Positions 1-8,522 of a stretch of DNA of 64,000 nt are shown here, one piece after another. The position numbers and the translations under genes are program-made. The notes under the pieces were generated by a model. It was not told where the DNA came from and did no database searches. It worked only from the letters and a program-made list of their open reading frames with translations. Origin of the DNA: Nocardia higoensis (GTDB taxonomy: Bacteria; Actinomycetota; Actinomycetes; Mycobacteriales; Mycobacteriaceae); contig NZ_JADLQN010000001.1 in assembly GCF_015477835.1 (NCBI RefSeq), positions 1 through 64,000 of the forward strand. Direction: 5' to 3'. Within the stretch, counting starts at the first letter, position 1; every line of letters begins with the position of its first letter.

Positions 1-106
1 GCAGGGCACTCACCTCACCGGCGGGCAGCGTGATCGAGACATCCTGCCAAATACGCTGCGAACCGAAGGACTTCGTCACGCCCTCTGTTCTGACCTCGAC
101 GCCCAC
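1..106 (-). CDS. mkl: Mkl/MlaF-like ABC transporter ATPase, N-terminus (partial)
   Basis: Only the first 35 codons lie in the window and the gene runs off the left edge. The reading begins MGVEVRTEGVTKSFG and continues SQRIWQDVSITLPAGEVSAL, the typical start of the ATPase that energises Mce lipid importers (Mkl in mycobacteria, MlaF in other bacteria). Walker A would follow just outside. The GTG start at 106 is chosen because GGAGG lies at 116-112, about five bases upstream; an in-frame GTG at 118 overlaps that ribosome site. Family assignment rests on recall of the conserved N-terminus only. The gene diverges from the PucR-type regulator. Confidence 0.7.
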   Translation of the reverse strand, partial: MGVEVRTEGVTKSFGSQRIWQDVSITLPAGEVSAL

Positions 107-462
107 GCAAACCTCCACAATTCTCGGTGAGCCTCCGCGATGCGATCCGGTGCTGCGCGTCAACGGCCCTCGCAGACAAGTTACTGCAAGTTCTTGGCTG
201 GGGGAATCGGGTGCTACCAACACGCCGCCATTCGACGCGCCGACGGCGTGGCACTCGATTTCGAGTGGAATCCCTGTTCACTTGTGTAGCTCATGTCGTC
301 GGCGGAACGGCCGCGCGCCCGGTGTGGATGCCTGGGCGTCCGGACTGAGCGGTCTCGGCGCGTGATCGGTCGGATCCGGAATCATGGGGCCGTTGTACCG
401 CCTGGAATGCTGGCGTACCGTTGATATTCATTCTCGACGACGATGATGGACGGGGTGGGCGG
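107..462. other. Divergent intergenic region
   Basis: About 356 bases between the leftward Mkl-like gene and the rightward PucR-type gene. Short open frames occur on both strands, but none has a ribosome site, domain or protein-like composition that I trust. It presumably carries both promoters; I cannot place either with confidence. Confidence 0.5.
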
Positions 463-1719
463 ATGACCACAGCCGCTAGGGGTCGGGGCGCCGATCCGGT
501 GCCCGGCGACGAACGTGTTCGCAGCGTACGTGGAATCGGCACGGCGCCACGATCGGGAAGAATGAATGGTCACTTTTCGACCGGCGGGTCGAGTTCGTCA
601 GCGGAACCCCCGCCGGGCGGGGACACGCCTCTGGCCCGCGCCTGCCGCGATCTGGCCGGCGCCGCACTGGCCGATGCCGACCCCACGGGCCCGACGGCCC
701 GCTTGCTGGAGGCCGCCGCCGCGTGCGCGCGCGAAGGAGTGGCGCTGGGCATGGTGCACCGGGCCGTCTTCGACAATGTCCGGCGCGAATTCGAGCGATT
801 GCGCACCCCGGCCACGCTGCCGGGAGCCGATCGGCGGCTGTGGGAGACGCTCGAGAACATCACTGTCGCGGTCTCGGCGGGCTACCTCGACGAGGCGCGC
901 ACCGTCGGCGCCCAGCACAACAGCGCCTTGGACACGGTCACCGCATCGCTACTCGGCGGCATCGCCGACCCCGCCGAGGCCGAGGAGTGCGGAATCGAAC
1001 TCGCCGCCTCGTATTCGGTACTCGCCGTCGCACTGCCTCTGCCCGCATCTCGCGCCGATGCCGATGCAGTGCAACCACTCCGGCCGGGGCAAGCGCTCAC
1101 CGCCGCATCCGAGGGCACGCGCGAATCCGGTGCCAGGCAGATGCTGCGCAGGGTGCGCGCGACCCTGGCCGAGCGCGGCGGCCCGAATGCGCTGTCCCTG
1201 CTCGGCCGTGACGGCGGAACGATTCTCGTGCCCACCTCGACCTCGGTCCGTCTCGATGTGGCTCGTCTGGTCGACCTGCTCTCCGACGCCGCGGGCGCCC
1301 CGATCGCCGCGACCGTGGTGACCGCCGCACCGCGCACCGAACTGCCCGGTGCCGCCGAGTGCGCGCACGAACTGCTCGACATGGTGCGCCGATTGCGCAT
1401 GGCCCCGGGCCTCTACCGCATGGCCGATCTGGCCCTCGAATACCAGATCACCCGTCCCGGGCCGGGTCTGGACCATCTCGGCACGGTCCTCGATCCCCTC
1501 GACGCCCAGCCCAAACTGCTGGAAACTCTGCGCTGTCACATCGCCAACGGACTCAATCGTCAGCGCACCGCGCGCATGCTCGACCTGCACACCAACGGCC
1601 TGGACTACCGCCTGCGCCGCATCGGCAGGCTGACCGGTCACGACCCCGGCGACGCGCGCGGAATCTGTTACCTGCGTGCGGCATTGGTCGCCCGCAGCTA
1701 CCGTGAACAGCAACGATAG
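463..1719 (+). CDS. PucR/CdaR-family transcriptional regulator
   Basis: The C-terminal end matches the PucR-type helix-turn-helix: a block beginning LLETLRCHIANGLNRQRTAR and continuing into LHTNGLDYRLRRIGRLTG, where the family normally has N-x-x-T/x-x-YRLRRI. The roughly 300 upstream residues form the variable sensor half, Ala/Leu-rich, without a recognisable GAF or enzyme motif. Such proteins usually control nearby metabolic genes in response to a small molecule; the ligand is unknown. The start is uncertain: ATG 463 follows a G-rich stretch, ATG 562 follows GGGAAG at very short spacing, and a TTG at 421 is also in frame. It could regulate the flanking transport genes or the biosynthetic operon downstream, but no operator links it to either. 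Confidence 0.75.
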   Translation: MTTAARGRGADPVPGDERVRSVRGIGTAPRSGRMNGHFSTGGSSSSAEPPPGGDTPLARACRDLAGAALADADPTGPTARLLEAAAACAREGVALGMVHRAVFDNVRREFERLRTPATLPGADRRLWETLENITVAVSAGYLDEARTVGAQHNSALDTVTASLLGGIADPAEAEECGIELAASYSVLAVALPLPASRADADAVQPLRPGQALTAASEGTRESGARQMLRRVRATLAERGGPNALSLLGRDGGTILVPTSTSVRLDVARLVDLLSDAAGAPIAATVVTAAPRTELPGAAECAHELLDMVRRLRMAPGLYRMADLALEYQITRPGPGLDHLGTVLDPLDAQPKLLETLRCHIANGLNRQRTARMLDLHTNGLDYRLRRIGRLTGHDPGDARGICYLRAALVARSYREQQR

Positions 1720-1912
1720 GCGCGCGACGCGGCGGGTGTGATTCCCCACAGCCGGGCAGGTGTCATCGGCGTGGTGTCGCGGGTACGCCTCATCGAAGGA
1801 CAGCTGAACGACACAGCCCGGCTGACGCGACCGGTCCTGGCGCACGCCGACGGTTGCTGTGCATGCCTCGACGTCGCCGCGGCCGGGCGACGACGGACAA
1901 GGAGCGCCCCCG

Positions 1913-3061
1913 TTGGAGCAAGTACTACGTCCATTGATCGTCTTCGCCGCGACCCTCGCGGTCACCGTCTGTATCGGCCTGCTGATGGGCAGGCTGCTGC
2001 GTTTCAGTGCGCGCAGACGACCCCGCTCGAGACTGCCGCTGCTGCTGCGCCGGGTGCAGCTGCCGTTGCAGATCTTCCTCGGCGCGGTCGCGTTGCACAC
2101 CACGTATCCGCTGGCCGAGTTGAATCTGCGCCAGGACGCCGTGATTCGCAATCTGATCGCGACGGCCGCGATCCTGGCCGCCATCTGGCTGGTCGTGCGC
2201 AGTGTCGACGTGGCCGCGGAGAACATGCTGCACTCCTATGCCGACCGGACCCACGAAGTGGCGAAGGTGCGCCAGCTACGCACCCAGCTCGGCCTGGTGC
2301 GCCGGATCGTCACCGCCGTCCTGGCGGTCAGCACCGCGGCGGTCGCCATCCTGCTGCTCGTTCCGAGTCTGCGCACCCTGGGCACCTCGCTGCTCGCCTC
2401 GGCAGGGGTGATCGGCATCATCGCCGGTGTAGCGGCCCAGTCGACCTTGAGCAATCTGATCGCCGGCCTGCAGATCGCCTTCGGTGATTCGGTGAAGATC
2501 GGCGACACCGTGGTCGTCGAGGGGGAGTGGGGCACCGTCGAAGAGCTCAGCCTCGCCTTCCTCACCGTGCGCATCTGGGACGACCGCAGGCTGACCATGC
2601 CCGTGTCGTACTTCAACAGCCAGCCCTACGAGAACTGGTCCCGCGGCGGTTCGCAGATCACCGGCACGGTCTTCCTGCATCTGGACCACAGTGCGCCGGT
2701 GGCGTTGCTGCGCGAACACCTCGGCGAGTTCTTGAAGGAGCGCGCGGACTGGGACGGTCGCAGCTGCGGCTTGGTGGTCACCGACAGCACGCCCACCGCG
2801 ATCGTGGTCCGGGCGACCATGACCGCAGCCGACGCCGACGACGTGTGGACGCTGCGCTGCGCGGTCCGCGAGGAACTGCTGGGCTGGCTGTGGCGCGAAC
2901 ACCCCTACGCGCTACCGAAGATCCCCACCGCGATCACGGCCGGATCCGGCGTTCCCGGCCAGGTCGCCGACCGGGACGAGCGCACGGAACGCGAGGACTC
3001 CGCCCGCACGGACGCTCGGCACGGGCACCTGGTGTCGTCGAACGGTCGCGTGCACGGCTGA
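1913..3061 (+). CDS. MscS-family mechanosensitive channel
   Basis: A small-conductance mechanosensitive channel or related transporter of the inner membrane. Several hydrophobic helices in the first ~190 residues are followed by the pore helix and beta domain: a Gly/Ala-rich stretch SLLASAGVIGIIAGVAAQST, then LSNLIAGLQIAFGDSVKIGD and VVEGEWGTVEELSL, the classic MscS signature. The unusual TTG start at 1913 is chosen because AAGGAG lies at 1899-1904, eight bases upstream; a GTG at 1859 in the same frame has no such site. The hydrophilic tail after the beta domain is rich in Asp, Glu and Arg. It stands alone downstream of the PucR-type regulator. Family assignment is firm, substrate or osmotic role inferred. 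Confidence 0.9.
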   Translation: MEQVLRPLIVFAATLAVTVCIGLLMGRLLRFSARRRPRSRLPLLLRRVQLPLQIFLGAVALHTTYPLAELNLRQDAVIRNLIATAAILAAIWLVVRSVDVAAENMLHSYADRTHEVAKVRQLRTQLGLVRRIVTAVLAVSTAAVAILLLVPSLRTLGTSLLASAGVIGIIAGVAAQSTLSNLIAGLQIAFGDSVKIGDTVVVEGEWGTVEELSLAFLTVRIWDDRRLTMPVSYFNSQPYENWSRGGSQITGTVFLHLDHSAPVALLREHLGEFLKERADWDGRSCGLVVTDSTPTAIVVRATMTAADADDVWTLRCAVREELLGWLWREHPYALPKIPTAITAGSGVPGQVADRDERTEREDSARTDARHGHLVSSNGRVHG

Positions 3062-3176
3062 TGCCGCACGCCCGACCGGCGCGCGAGGCGGGTGCATCGT
3101 CGGCGGTCGCACGAATGGCTCCGCCCAGCGGTGCGCCCCGTCGACAGCGGCGCCGTCGGCGTCGAAGCACATGCCG

Positions 3177-3261
3177 TGACGGCCCAGCGTTCATGACGGC
3201 CCAGCGTTCATGACAGCCCAGCACTCATGACAACCCACGTTCACGACAACCCAGCGGATCA
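3177..3261. repeat. Five-unit degenerate 17-bp tandem repeat
   Basis: Two exact copies of TGACGGCCCAGCGTTCA (3177-3193 and 3194-3210) are followed by three decaying copies (3211-3227, 3228-3243, 3244-3261). It lies between the MscS gene and the terminator of the lipoprotein gene and is not part of a convincing gene. Confidence 0.85.
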
Positions 3262-3288
3262 CGGCGGACCAGACCTCGAGGACGAACG

Positions 3289-3326
3289 AGTGGGGCCGCC
3301 CGTCCATTCGGACGGGCGGCCCCACT
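3289..3326. terminator. Hairpin terminator of the lipoprotein gene
   Basis: A perfect 17-bp inverted repeat (3289-3305 with 3310-3326, loop ATTC) built around GTGGGGCCGCCCGTCC. It sits 18 bases beyond the stop codon of the leftward lipoprotein gene. No U-run follows, as is common in actinobacteria. It may also stop rightward readthrough from the MscS gene. Confidence 0.85.
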
Positions 3327-3343
3327 CGCGTCTGCGGGGAGGA

Positions 3344-3805
3344 TCAGTTGAAGCCGAGCAGTGCCGAGGACAACTCGGTGACGTCGAGCGCCTCCAGCGC
3401 CTGCTGACGCACGTCCGGGCAGGTCTGCGTGGTCACCGTGTCGACGATGGTCTTGTCGCGGATCACATCGTCGTTGAGGCCTTCGTTGCGGGCGGCCCAG
3501 TTCTGCACAGTGCCGTTGAAGGTCACTTTCGCCAAGGTCGGGCCCTGGTCACGCCAGTTGTCGAGGTCGGACTGGATCATGTCGCAGAGCTGCTGTGCGG
3601 CTTCGGGGGAGATCACCGGTGTTTCGGTCTCGGTGGTGTCGGTCTCGGTCTCGGTCTCGGTCTCCGGCGTGGTGACCTCCACCGAGACCGACGGCGTGGT
3701 GGTGGTGGTGTCGGTGCCGTTGTCGTCGGCACAGCCGGTGAGCGCCGCGCCCGTCACCAGCGCGCCCGCGGCCAGCAGCGTGACGTACTTGCGATCGAGT
3801 CTCAT
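3344..3805 (-). CDS. Secreted lipoprotein of unknown function
   Basis: A 153-residue protein with a classic lipoprotein signal: MRLDRKYVTLLAAGALVTGA, then ALTGC with the lipobox cysteine near residue 25. A low-complexity Thr/Glu linker follows, including repeated TETE and DTTETET units, and then a ~90-residue folded part containing two cysteines (in LCDMI and QTCPD). It should be anchored to the outer face of the membrane. The start ATG at 3805 has a GGAGGAG ribosome site; longer in-frame starts upstream do not. The fold part resembles small lipoproteins common in Nocardia and Mycobacterium but I cannot name it. Divergent from the biosynthetic operon. Confidence 0.8.
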   Translation of the reverse strand: MRLDRKYVTLLAAGALVTGAALTGCADDNGTDTTTTTPSVSVEVTTPETETETETDTTETETPVISPEAAQQLCDMIQSDLDNWRDQGPTLAKVTFNGTVQNWAARNEGLNDDVIRDKTIVDTVTTQTCPDVRQQALEALDVTELSSALLGFN

Positions 3806-4022
3806 CAGTATTTCTCCTCCGGGTCGGGTACGGCGGCAATACCCGACGTGCCGGAGTCGAATCCGTGGTGAGCCGGACGAGTGCCGGTGCCCGCGAACGG
3901 GACAGGTGAGTGCTGGAAGTTTACTGTGACGCCCGGTTGTGTGCGAAGCCACAGCGGACTACAACGGGGCAGCTCCCGGCCTTTATGGTCGATTGTCCAT
4001 GACCGTGGGGCCTTCAGTCGGG

Positions 4023-4067
4023 TTGACGCCCTGAGAAAATCATCCCTAATGTTTCTCATGTTCTCAG
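4023..4067 (+). promoter_or_regulatory. Promoter and operator of the biosynthetic operon
   Basis: TTGACG (4023-4028) and TAATGT (4047-4052) are spaced by 18 bp, consistent with a -35/-10 pair. Between and across them is an inverted repeat TGAGAAA (4032-4038) / TTTCTCA (4052-4058), followed by a further TTCTCA at 4061-4066. A nearly identical arrangement lies before the DUF2236 oxygenase gene at 15372. An inverted repeat overlapping the -10 element is typical of a repressor operator; the regulator is not identified. Confidence 0.75.
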
Positions 4068-4109
4068 GGGAGTATCGAACATTCTGATCTTTGGCGCGGA
4101 AAGTGTTGC

Positions 4110-5348
4110 ATGACAACGGAATTCGTGGTTCTTGAACAAACCAGGCAGCATCTCGGCAAGGCCAGGGCGCAGCTGGGAAGCCTGCTCGGCGGGCTGGTGG
4201 AGCATCGCTCCGAAGGGGCGCGACTGTGGACTACCGACGGTCGTGAGTTCCTCAACTGTGGCGGCTACGGCGTGTTCCTGCTCGGCGCGCGTCACCCGGC
4301 AGTGCTCGAGGCGGTCGCCGCGCAGCTCGGCCGTCATCCGGTCGGCACCCGCGGCCTGCTCGAAGCCTCCGCCGCGAACGCCGCGGCCGCACTGGCCGAG
4401 ATCGCACCGGCCGGACTCACCAAGGTGTACTTCGCGGGCGCGGGGACCGAAGCCACCGAAGCGGCCCTGAAAATGGCTGCTGTCCAGGGGCGTACCCGGC
4501 TGATCGGCGCCGAGGGCGGCTACCACGGCAAGACCCTGGGCGCGCTGTCGCTGACGGCCAACGACACCTATCAGGACCCGTTCCGCGGCGTGCTGCACGG
4601 CGCGACCCGCGTCCCCTACGGTGACCCCGACGCCCTCGACGCGGCGCTCGGCGCCGACGGATCCGACGCGTGCGTGGTACTCGAGCCCATCCAGGGCGAA
4701 GGTGGTGTGCGCATCCCGCCGGTGGGCTATCTGAGCCGCGTCCAGCAACTGTGCCGCGAACGCGGTGCCATGCTGGTGCTCGACGAGATCATGACCGGCC
4801 TCGGCCGCACCGGAACCTGGTGGCGCGGCGAGACCGAGCAGATCACCCCCGACGTTCTGCTGGTGGGCAAGAGCCTCGGCGGCGGCGTCCTCCCGGTCTC
4901 GGCGGCCGTCGCGACCGAGCAGGCCTACGCCGCCTTCGACGCCGACCTCTGCCTGCACACCTCCACCTTCTCCGGCGCGCCGCTCGGCATGGCGGCCGCC
5001 GCGGCGACGATCGACGTGTTGCGCCAGGAAAATCTGGTCGAGGCGTCCGCCCGCCTCGGTGCGCGCCTGCTCGCCGGGCTCACCGAGATCCGTGATCGCA
5101 CCTGCCCCCGCCAGATCGTCGAGATTCGTGGCGCCGGAACGCTTTTCGGCCTCGAGTTCGCCGACGGCGGCCTGGCGGGAGAGTTCCTGATCGAGATGAT
5201 CGACGCGCGCGTGATCATCAACCATTCGCTGAACGCGGGCCCCGTCCTGCGTCTGACCCCACCGGCCAACCTGCGGCCATCCGACGAGGCATGGCTGCTG
5301 GAGGCCTTCGAGAAGGCCTGCGTGCGCCTGGCGGCCCACGCGATCTGA
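4110..5348 (+). CDS. Class III PLP-dependent aminotransferase
   Basis: First gene of the operon, 412 residues, normal length for the ornithine/acetylornithine aminotransferase group. Visible motifs are FAGAGTEATEAALKMA (phosphate binding), EGGYHGKTLGALSLT, the Asp of LVLDEIMTGLGRTG that pairs with the PLP ring nitrogen, and KSLGGGVLPVSA with the Schiff-base lysine. It should transfer an amino group to or from a terminal aldehyde or keto group. Next to a thioester reductase, the simplest role is amination of the aldehyde released from the carrier protein, as TamH-type enzymes do in tambjamine synthesis; this is inference. ATG 4110 follows only a weak ribosome site. Confidence 0.9.
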   Translation: MTTEFVVLEQTRQHLGKARAQLGSLLGGLVEHRSEGARLWTTDGREFLNCGGYGVFLLGARHPAVLEAVAAQLGRHPVGTRGLLEASAANAAAALAEIAPAGLTKVYFAGAGTEATEAALKMAAVQGRTRLIGAEGGYHGKTLGALSLTANDTYQDPFRGVLHGATRVPYGDPDALDAALGADGSDACVVLEPIQGEGGVRIPPVGYLSRVQQLCRERGAMLVLDEIMTGLGRTGTWWRGETEQITPDVLLVGKSLGGGVLPVSAAVATEQAYAAFDADLCLHTSTFSGAPLGMAAAAATIDVLRQENLVEASARLGARLLAGLTEIRDRTCPRQIVEIRGAGTLFGLEFADGGLAGEFLIEMIDARVIINHSLNAGPVLRLTPPANLRPSDEAWLLEAFEKACVRLAAHAI

Positions 5349-5351
5349 CCC

Positions 5352-5393
5352 GTGATCCGACAGCTGTGATCCGACTGCCGTGATCCAGTTGCC
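5352..5393. repeat. Three 14-bp tandem repeats
   Basis: Units GTGATCCGACAGCT, GTGATCCGACTGCC and GTGATCCAGTTGCC lie head to tail in the 68-base gap between the aminotransferase and the reductase genes. This is the only sizeable spacer in the first half of the operon. Confidence 0.85.
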
Positions 5394-5416
5394 GTGTCTG
5401 ACCTGTAGGAGACAAT

Positions 5417-6463
5417 GTGAAGATCTTCGTCACCGGCGGCGCCGGTGTCGTCGGCGTACCGCTGATCGAGATGCTCGGCGCCCGGCACGAGGTCATCGCC
5501 CTCACCCACACCCGTCTCGTCCCCGGCGCCGAGGTGGTGCACGGCGACATCACCGCTCCCGGTCTCGGTCTGGACACCGAGGACACCGCGCGTGTCCTCG
5601 ACGGACTCGACCTGGTGGTGCACTGCGCGGCCAGCGTCGATTTCGCCGCCGGGCCGGACGCCCTGCACGCGATCAACGTCACCGGCACCCAGCGCGTGCT
5701 CGATCTGGCCGCCGCGGCGGGCGCCCGGCTGGTGCACGTGAGCACCGCGTTCGTCGAGTTGGAACCGCCCGAGGACATCACCGGCGGCCATGCCACGCTG
5801 CTGCCCGGCCAGTACCTCGCCGCCAAGCGTCTCGGTGAGTCCGAGGTGCGCGCCAGCGGTCTGGCCCACACCATCGTCCGCCCTTCCGCCATCGGCGGCC
5901 GTGCCCGCACCGGAGAGATCACCGAATACCAAGGCGTGCACAGCCTCTCGCGTGCGATGGTGCGTGGGTCGGTGCCGCTGTTCCTGTGCGCGGCCTCCGC
6001 GCGCTACGACCTCGTGCCCTGTGACGTGGTGGCCGCCGTCATCGCCGCCGTCGCCGAGTATCCCGATGCCCCCGCGACCGCCTGGGCCACCGTGGGCCCG
6101 CACTCGGTCACCGCCGACCGGCTGCTCGAGATCCTCGATGAGACCTTCGACGAACACGGCCTGCCCCGGCGCGGCCCGCGTCGCGCCGATCCCGAAGTCT
6201 TCGAGCGGCTTCTGAAGCCCGCCTTCTTCGACGAGCTGGGGGCGTCGGACAAGACCAAGATGGCCAACCTGATGACCACGCTGGCCTCGCTGTTCCAGCC
6301 CGAGCCGATGCCCAGCTCGCTGGGCGAGATTCCCGGTGCGCCGCAGGCATATTCGGCCACCGACGCGGAAGAGGTCATACGCACCACCTTCCGTACCGTG
6401 ATCGCCCGTGAGGGCATGGCGCAGGCCCCGGCCGCGCCCGAACGCAACGAGGTGATGGTCTGA
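5417..6463 (+). CDS. Thioester reductase (NAD_binding_4 / extended SDR)
   Basis: A 348-residue Rossmann protein. The N-terminal FVTGGAGVVGVPL is the NAD(P) loop. The block VVHGDITAPGLGL followed by LDLVVHCAASVDFAAG, then NVTGTQRVLDLA, VHVSTAFVE, YLAAK (the catalytic Y-x3-K), IVRPSAIGG and YDLVPCDVVAA follows the order seen in the terminal reductase domains of carboxylic acid reductases and NRPS/PKS enzymes. It therefore probably reduces a carrier-bound thioester to an aldehyde. The length fits a stand-alone domain. The GTG start has AGGAG a few bases upstream. Its stop overlaps the next start by one base (TGATG), so the genes are translationally coupled. A plain sugar-epimerase role is less likely given the HGDIT...LGL block. 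Confidence 0.8.
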   Translation: MKIFVTGGAGVVGVPLIEMLGARHEVIALTHTRLVPGAEVVHGDITAPGLGLDTEDTARVLDGLDLVVHCAASVDFAAGPDALHAINVTGTQRVLDLAAAAGARLVHVSTAFVELEPPEDITGGHATLLPGQYLAAKRLGESEVRASGLAHTIVRPSAIGGRARTGEITEYQGVHSLSRAMVRGSVPLFLCAASARYDLVPCDVVAAVIAAVAEYPDAPATAWATVGPHSVTADRLLEILDETFDEHGLPRRGPRRADPEVFERLLKPAFFDELGASDKTKMANLMTTLASLFQPEPMPSSLGEIPGAPQAYSATDAEEVIRTTFRTVIAREGMAQAPAAPERNEVMV

Positions 6464-6924
6464 TGGCCGAACGTTCTGTGGCAATCCGCGCTCAGGTGGG
6501 CGACGTCGACCCCGACGTGGCTTTCGCCCGCCTGCGCGACTTCCCCTCCTACGCTGAGCACGTCGACGTGGTGCGTGGCATCAGTCTCGGTGTCGACGCA
6601 CAGGGCAACCAGGTCAGCAGTTGGTCGGTGTGGTTCCGCAGCGGTCTGCTGGAGTGGACCGAGCGCGATGTGGTCGACGAGGCGAGCCGCATCCTCTCCT
6701 TCGAACAGGTCACCGGCGATCTGGCACGCTTCGACGGCGCCTGGCGGGTGGCCCTGAGCGACGCAGGTGTGACCGTCAGCTTCGACGCTGTCGTCGACCT
6801 CGGCATCCCGTCGCTGGCCGACATGCTCGACCCGTTGGCCGAACGCGCCCTGCGCACCAACACCGTCGACATCCTGCGCGGATTGTTCGGACCCGACATC
6901 GAATTCGGCGGCGTGGCCGTATGA
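6463..6924 (+). CDS. SRPBCC-fold polyketide cyclase/aromatase-like protein
   Basis: A 153-residue protein of the START/Bet v1-like (SRPBCC) superfamily: an AFARLRDFPSYAEHVDVVRG helix, central antiparallel strands, and a long C-terminal helix from SLADMLDPLAERALRTNTVD. Members bind hydrophobic intermediates in a deep cavity; those in biosynthetic clusters often act as cyclases or dehydratases on poly-beta-keto or imine intermediates. Nothing here tells which. Both ends overlap their neighbours (one base with the reductase, ATGA with the ligase), which marks it as part of the core pathway. Confidence 0.75.
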   Translation: MAERSVAIRAQVGDVDPDVAFARLRDFPSYAEHVDVVRGISLGVDAQGNQVSSWSVWFRSGLLEWTERDVVDEASRILSFEQVTGDLARFDGAWRVALSDAGVTVSFDAVVDLGIPSLADMLDPLAERALRTNTVDILRGLFGPDIEFGGVAV

Positions 6925-8522
6925 GTCCCCGGCCCACCCGACTCTACGAAGCGGTCACCGCGGCCATGGACGCCGTGCCCGGAGCCACGGTGTCGACCCT
7001 GCGCGAGACCCGCACCTTCGCGAACCTGCGCGCCGACACCGCCCGGCGCGCCGACCTTCTCGATGCCGTCGCTCCGCGCGGCGGCAGCCGGATCCTGGTG
7101 ACCTTGGCCAATCATCCCGACTACGTCGCCACCCTGCTGGCGATCTGGTCACGAGCGGACCTGCCGATCCTCGCCGACCCGAGTCTGGGCGCGGCCGAGA
7201 TCGCCACCCTGGTACAGGACTGCGGCATCGACGCCATCGTGCGCGCGCCGCTCACCGGCGACACCCGCGCCACAGTCGCAGGCGCTGACACCTTGGCGGG
7301 CACCCTGAACGGCGGTGTCGAGGAGAGTGACCGCATCGAAGCCGACAGTGGCCGGTCCGGCGGCATCACCGGTGGCGGAGACGCTGCCTCCCGTGAGGCA
7401 TCCGTCGCGCTGGACGAACGGCAGGTCGCGATCGCGACCGGGTTCGCCGGCGCACGTCCGGATCTCGCACCCGACACCGAACTCGGCAGGCTGACCTCCG
7501 GGTCCACCCGCGCCCCGGCGTGCATCGAGTTCTCCGCGGCCGCGGTCCTCGCTGCCGCCCGCACCTGGGCCGGAGCCTCCGCGTCGACCTCCGCCGACCT
7601 GAGCCTGTGCTTCGCCGGCCTCTACAACGGCCTGGCGTTCAACACGACTCTCATGCCGAGTCTGCTGACCGGCGCGAGCCTGGTCCTGCCCGGCGGCATG
7701 CCCAGCGGCGGCGCGATCATGCGCTACGTCACCACCTTCCGCCCCAGCATCCTGGTCGCCTTCCCCGCCGCCTACGAACGTCTCACCGACTACACCCGCG
7801 CCTCCCTGGCCGAGGCGACGCGGGCCGCGCTGCGGAACATCCGGTTGCGGCTGTCCTCGGCGGCGACACTCGCACCGGAAGTCGCCGAGCGAGTCGCGCA
7901 ACTGTCCGGTCCCGTCTCGGACTACTACGGCATCGCCGAAACCGGCCCCGTCACCTTCGCCGACGGCAGCCGCCCGGACGGCAAGGGCATGCTCCTGCCC
8001 GGCGTCACCGTCGACTCCCGCCCGCGCGCCGACGGCGTCGAGGTGCTGCATGTGCGCACCGCGTCCATGGGCACCCGCTACCTGAACTATCCCGGCGAAT
8101 TCGAACGCGCCATCGCCGCGGACGGCAGCTACATCACCTCCGACACCGGTGTGGTGCGCGAGGGCGAGCTGTTCCTCACCGGCCGCGCTCAGCCGATCCT
8201 GAACATCGGCGGTCGCAAGTTCACCGTCGAATCCGTCGCCGACGTCATCACCGCCCACCCCGGCGTCACCGACTGCCGGGTCCTCGCCCTGACCACACCC
8301 AGCGGGCGCGACTGTGTCGGCGCGGCCGTGCAGGCCGGCGCCGACCTCGAGCCGGCGCAACTGCGCGCCTTCCTGCGCGAGCGGCTGGCCGATTACAAGG
8401 TCCCCGAGGTCATCGTCGTCGTCGCCGATCTACCGCGCGGCGCCGCGGGCAAGGTCAAGGCCGAAGCCGTACGCGCGCTGTTGACGAACTCGTTCCAGCA
8501 ACCGGTCACAGGAGGCCGCTGA
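6921..8522 (+). CDS. ANL-superfamily acyl-AMP ligase with degenerate P-loop
   Basis: A 533-residue adenylation enzyme that probably loads an acid onto the carrier protein encoded immediately after it. Motifs: TSGSTRAPAC in place of the usual SGTTGxPKG loop, DYYGIAETG (A5), SDTGVVREGELFLTGRAQ (A7/A8), NIGGRKF hinge and a C-terminal GKVKAEAV containing the expected A10 lysine. The first half is shortened, with a Gly/Ser-rich insertion around EADSGRSGGITGGGDAASRE. The replacement of Gly and Lys in the phosphate loop is notable, but such loops occur in working ligases. Starts at ATGA overlapping the cyclase-like gene and its stop touches the carrier-protein start. Substrate cannot be read from the sequence. 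Confidence 0.85.
   Translation: MSPRPTRLYEAVTAAMDAVPGATVSTLRETRTFANLRADTARRADLLDAVAPRGGSRILVTLANHPDYVATLLAIWSRADLPILADPSLGAAEIATLVQDCGIDAIVRAPLTGDTRATVAGADTLAGTLNGGVEESDRIEADSGRSGGITGGGDAASREASVALDERQVAIATGFAGARPDLAPDTELGRLTSGSTRAPACIEFSAAAVLAAARTWAGASASTSADLSLCFAGLYNGLAFNTTLMPSLLTGASLVLPGGMPSGGAIMRYVTTFRPSILVAFPAAYERLTDYTRASLAEATRAALRNIRLRLSSAATLAPEVAERVAQLSGPVSDYYGIAETGPVTFADGSRPDGKGMLLPGVTVDSRPRADGVEVLHVRTASMGTRYLNYPGEFERAIAADGSYITSDTGVVREGELFLTGRAQPILNIGGRKFTVESVADVITAHPGVTDCRVLALTTPSGRDCVGAAVQAGADLEPAQLRAFLRERLADYKVPEVIVVVADLPRGAAGKVKAEAVRALLTNSFQQPVTGGR

Noticed and set aside
949..2226. A 425-residue leftward frame across the PucR and MscS genes
   Set aside because: Antisense to two genes with clear family motifs; no ribosome site or conserved pattern.
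3177..3261. Possible CRISPR-like array from evenly spaced repeats
   Set aside because: Units are contiguous with no spacers and decay along the array; no cas gene is present in the window.
4056..5339. A 427-residue antisense frame over the aminotransferase gene
   Set aside because: Composition dominated by Gly, Arg, His and Gln, no motif, and the sense strand has a full PLP enzyme.
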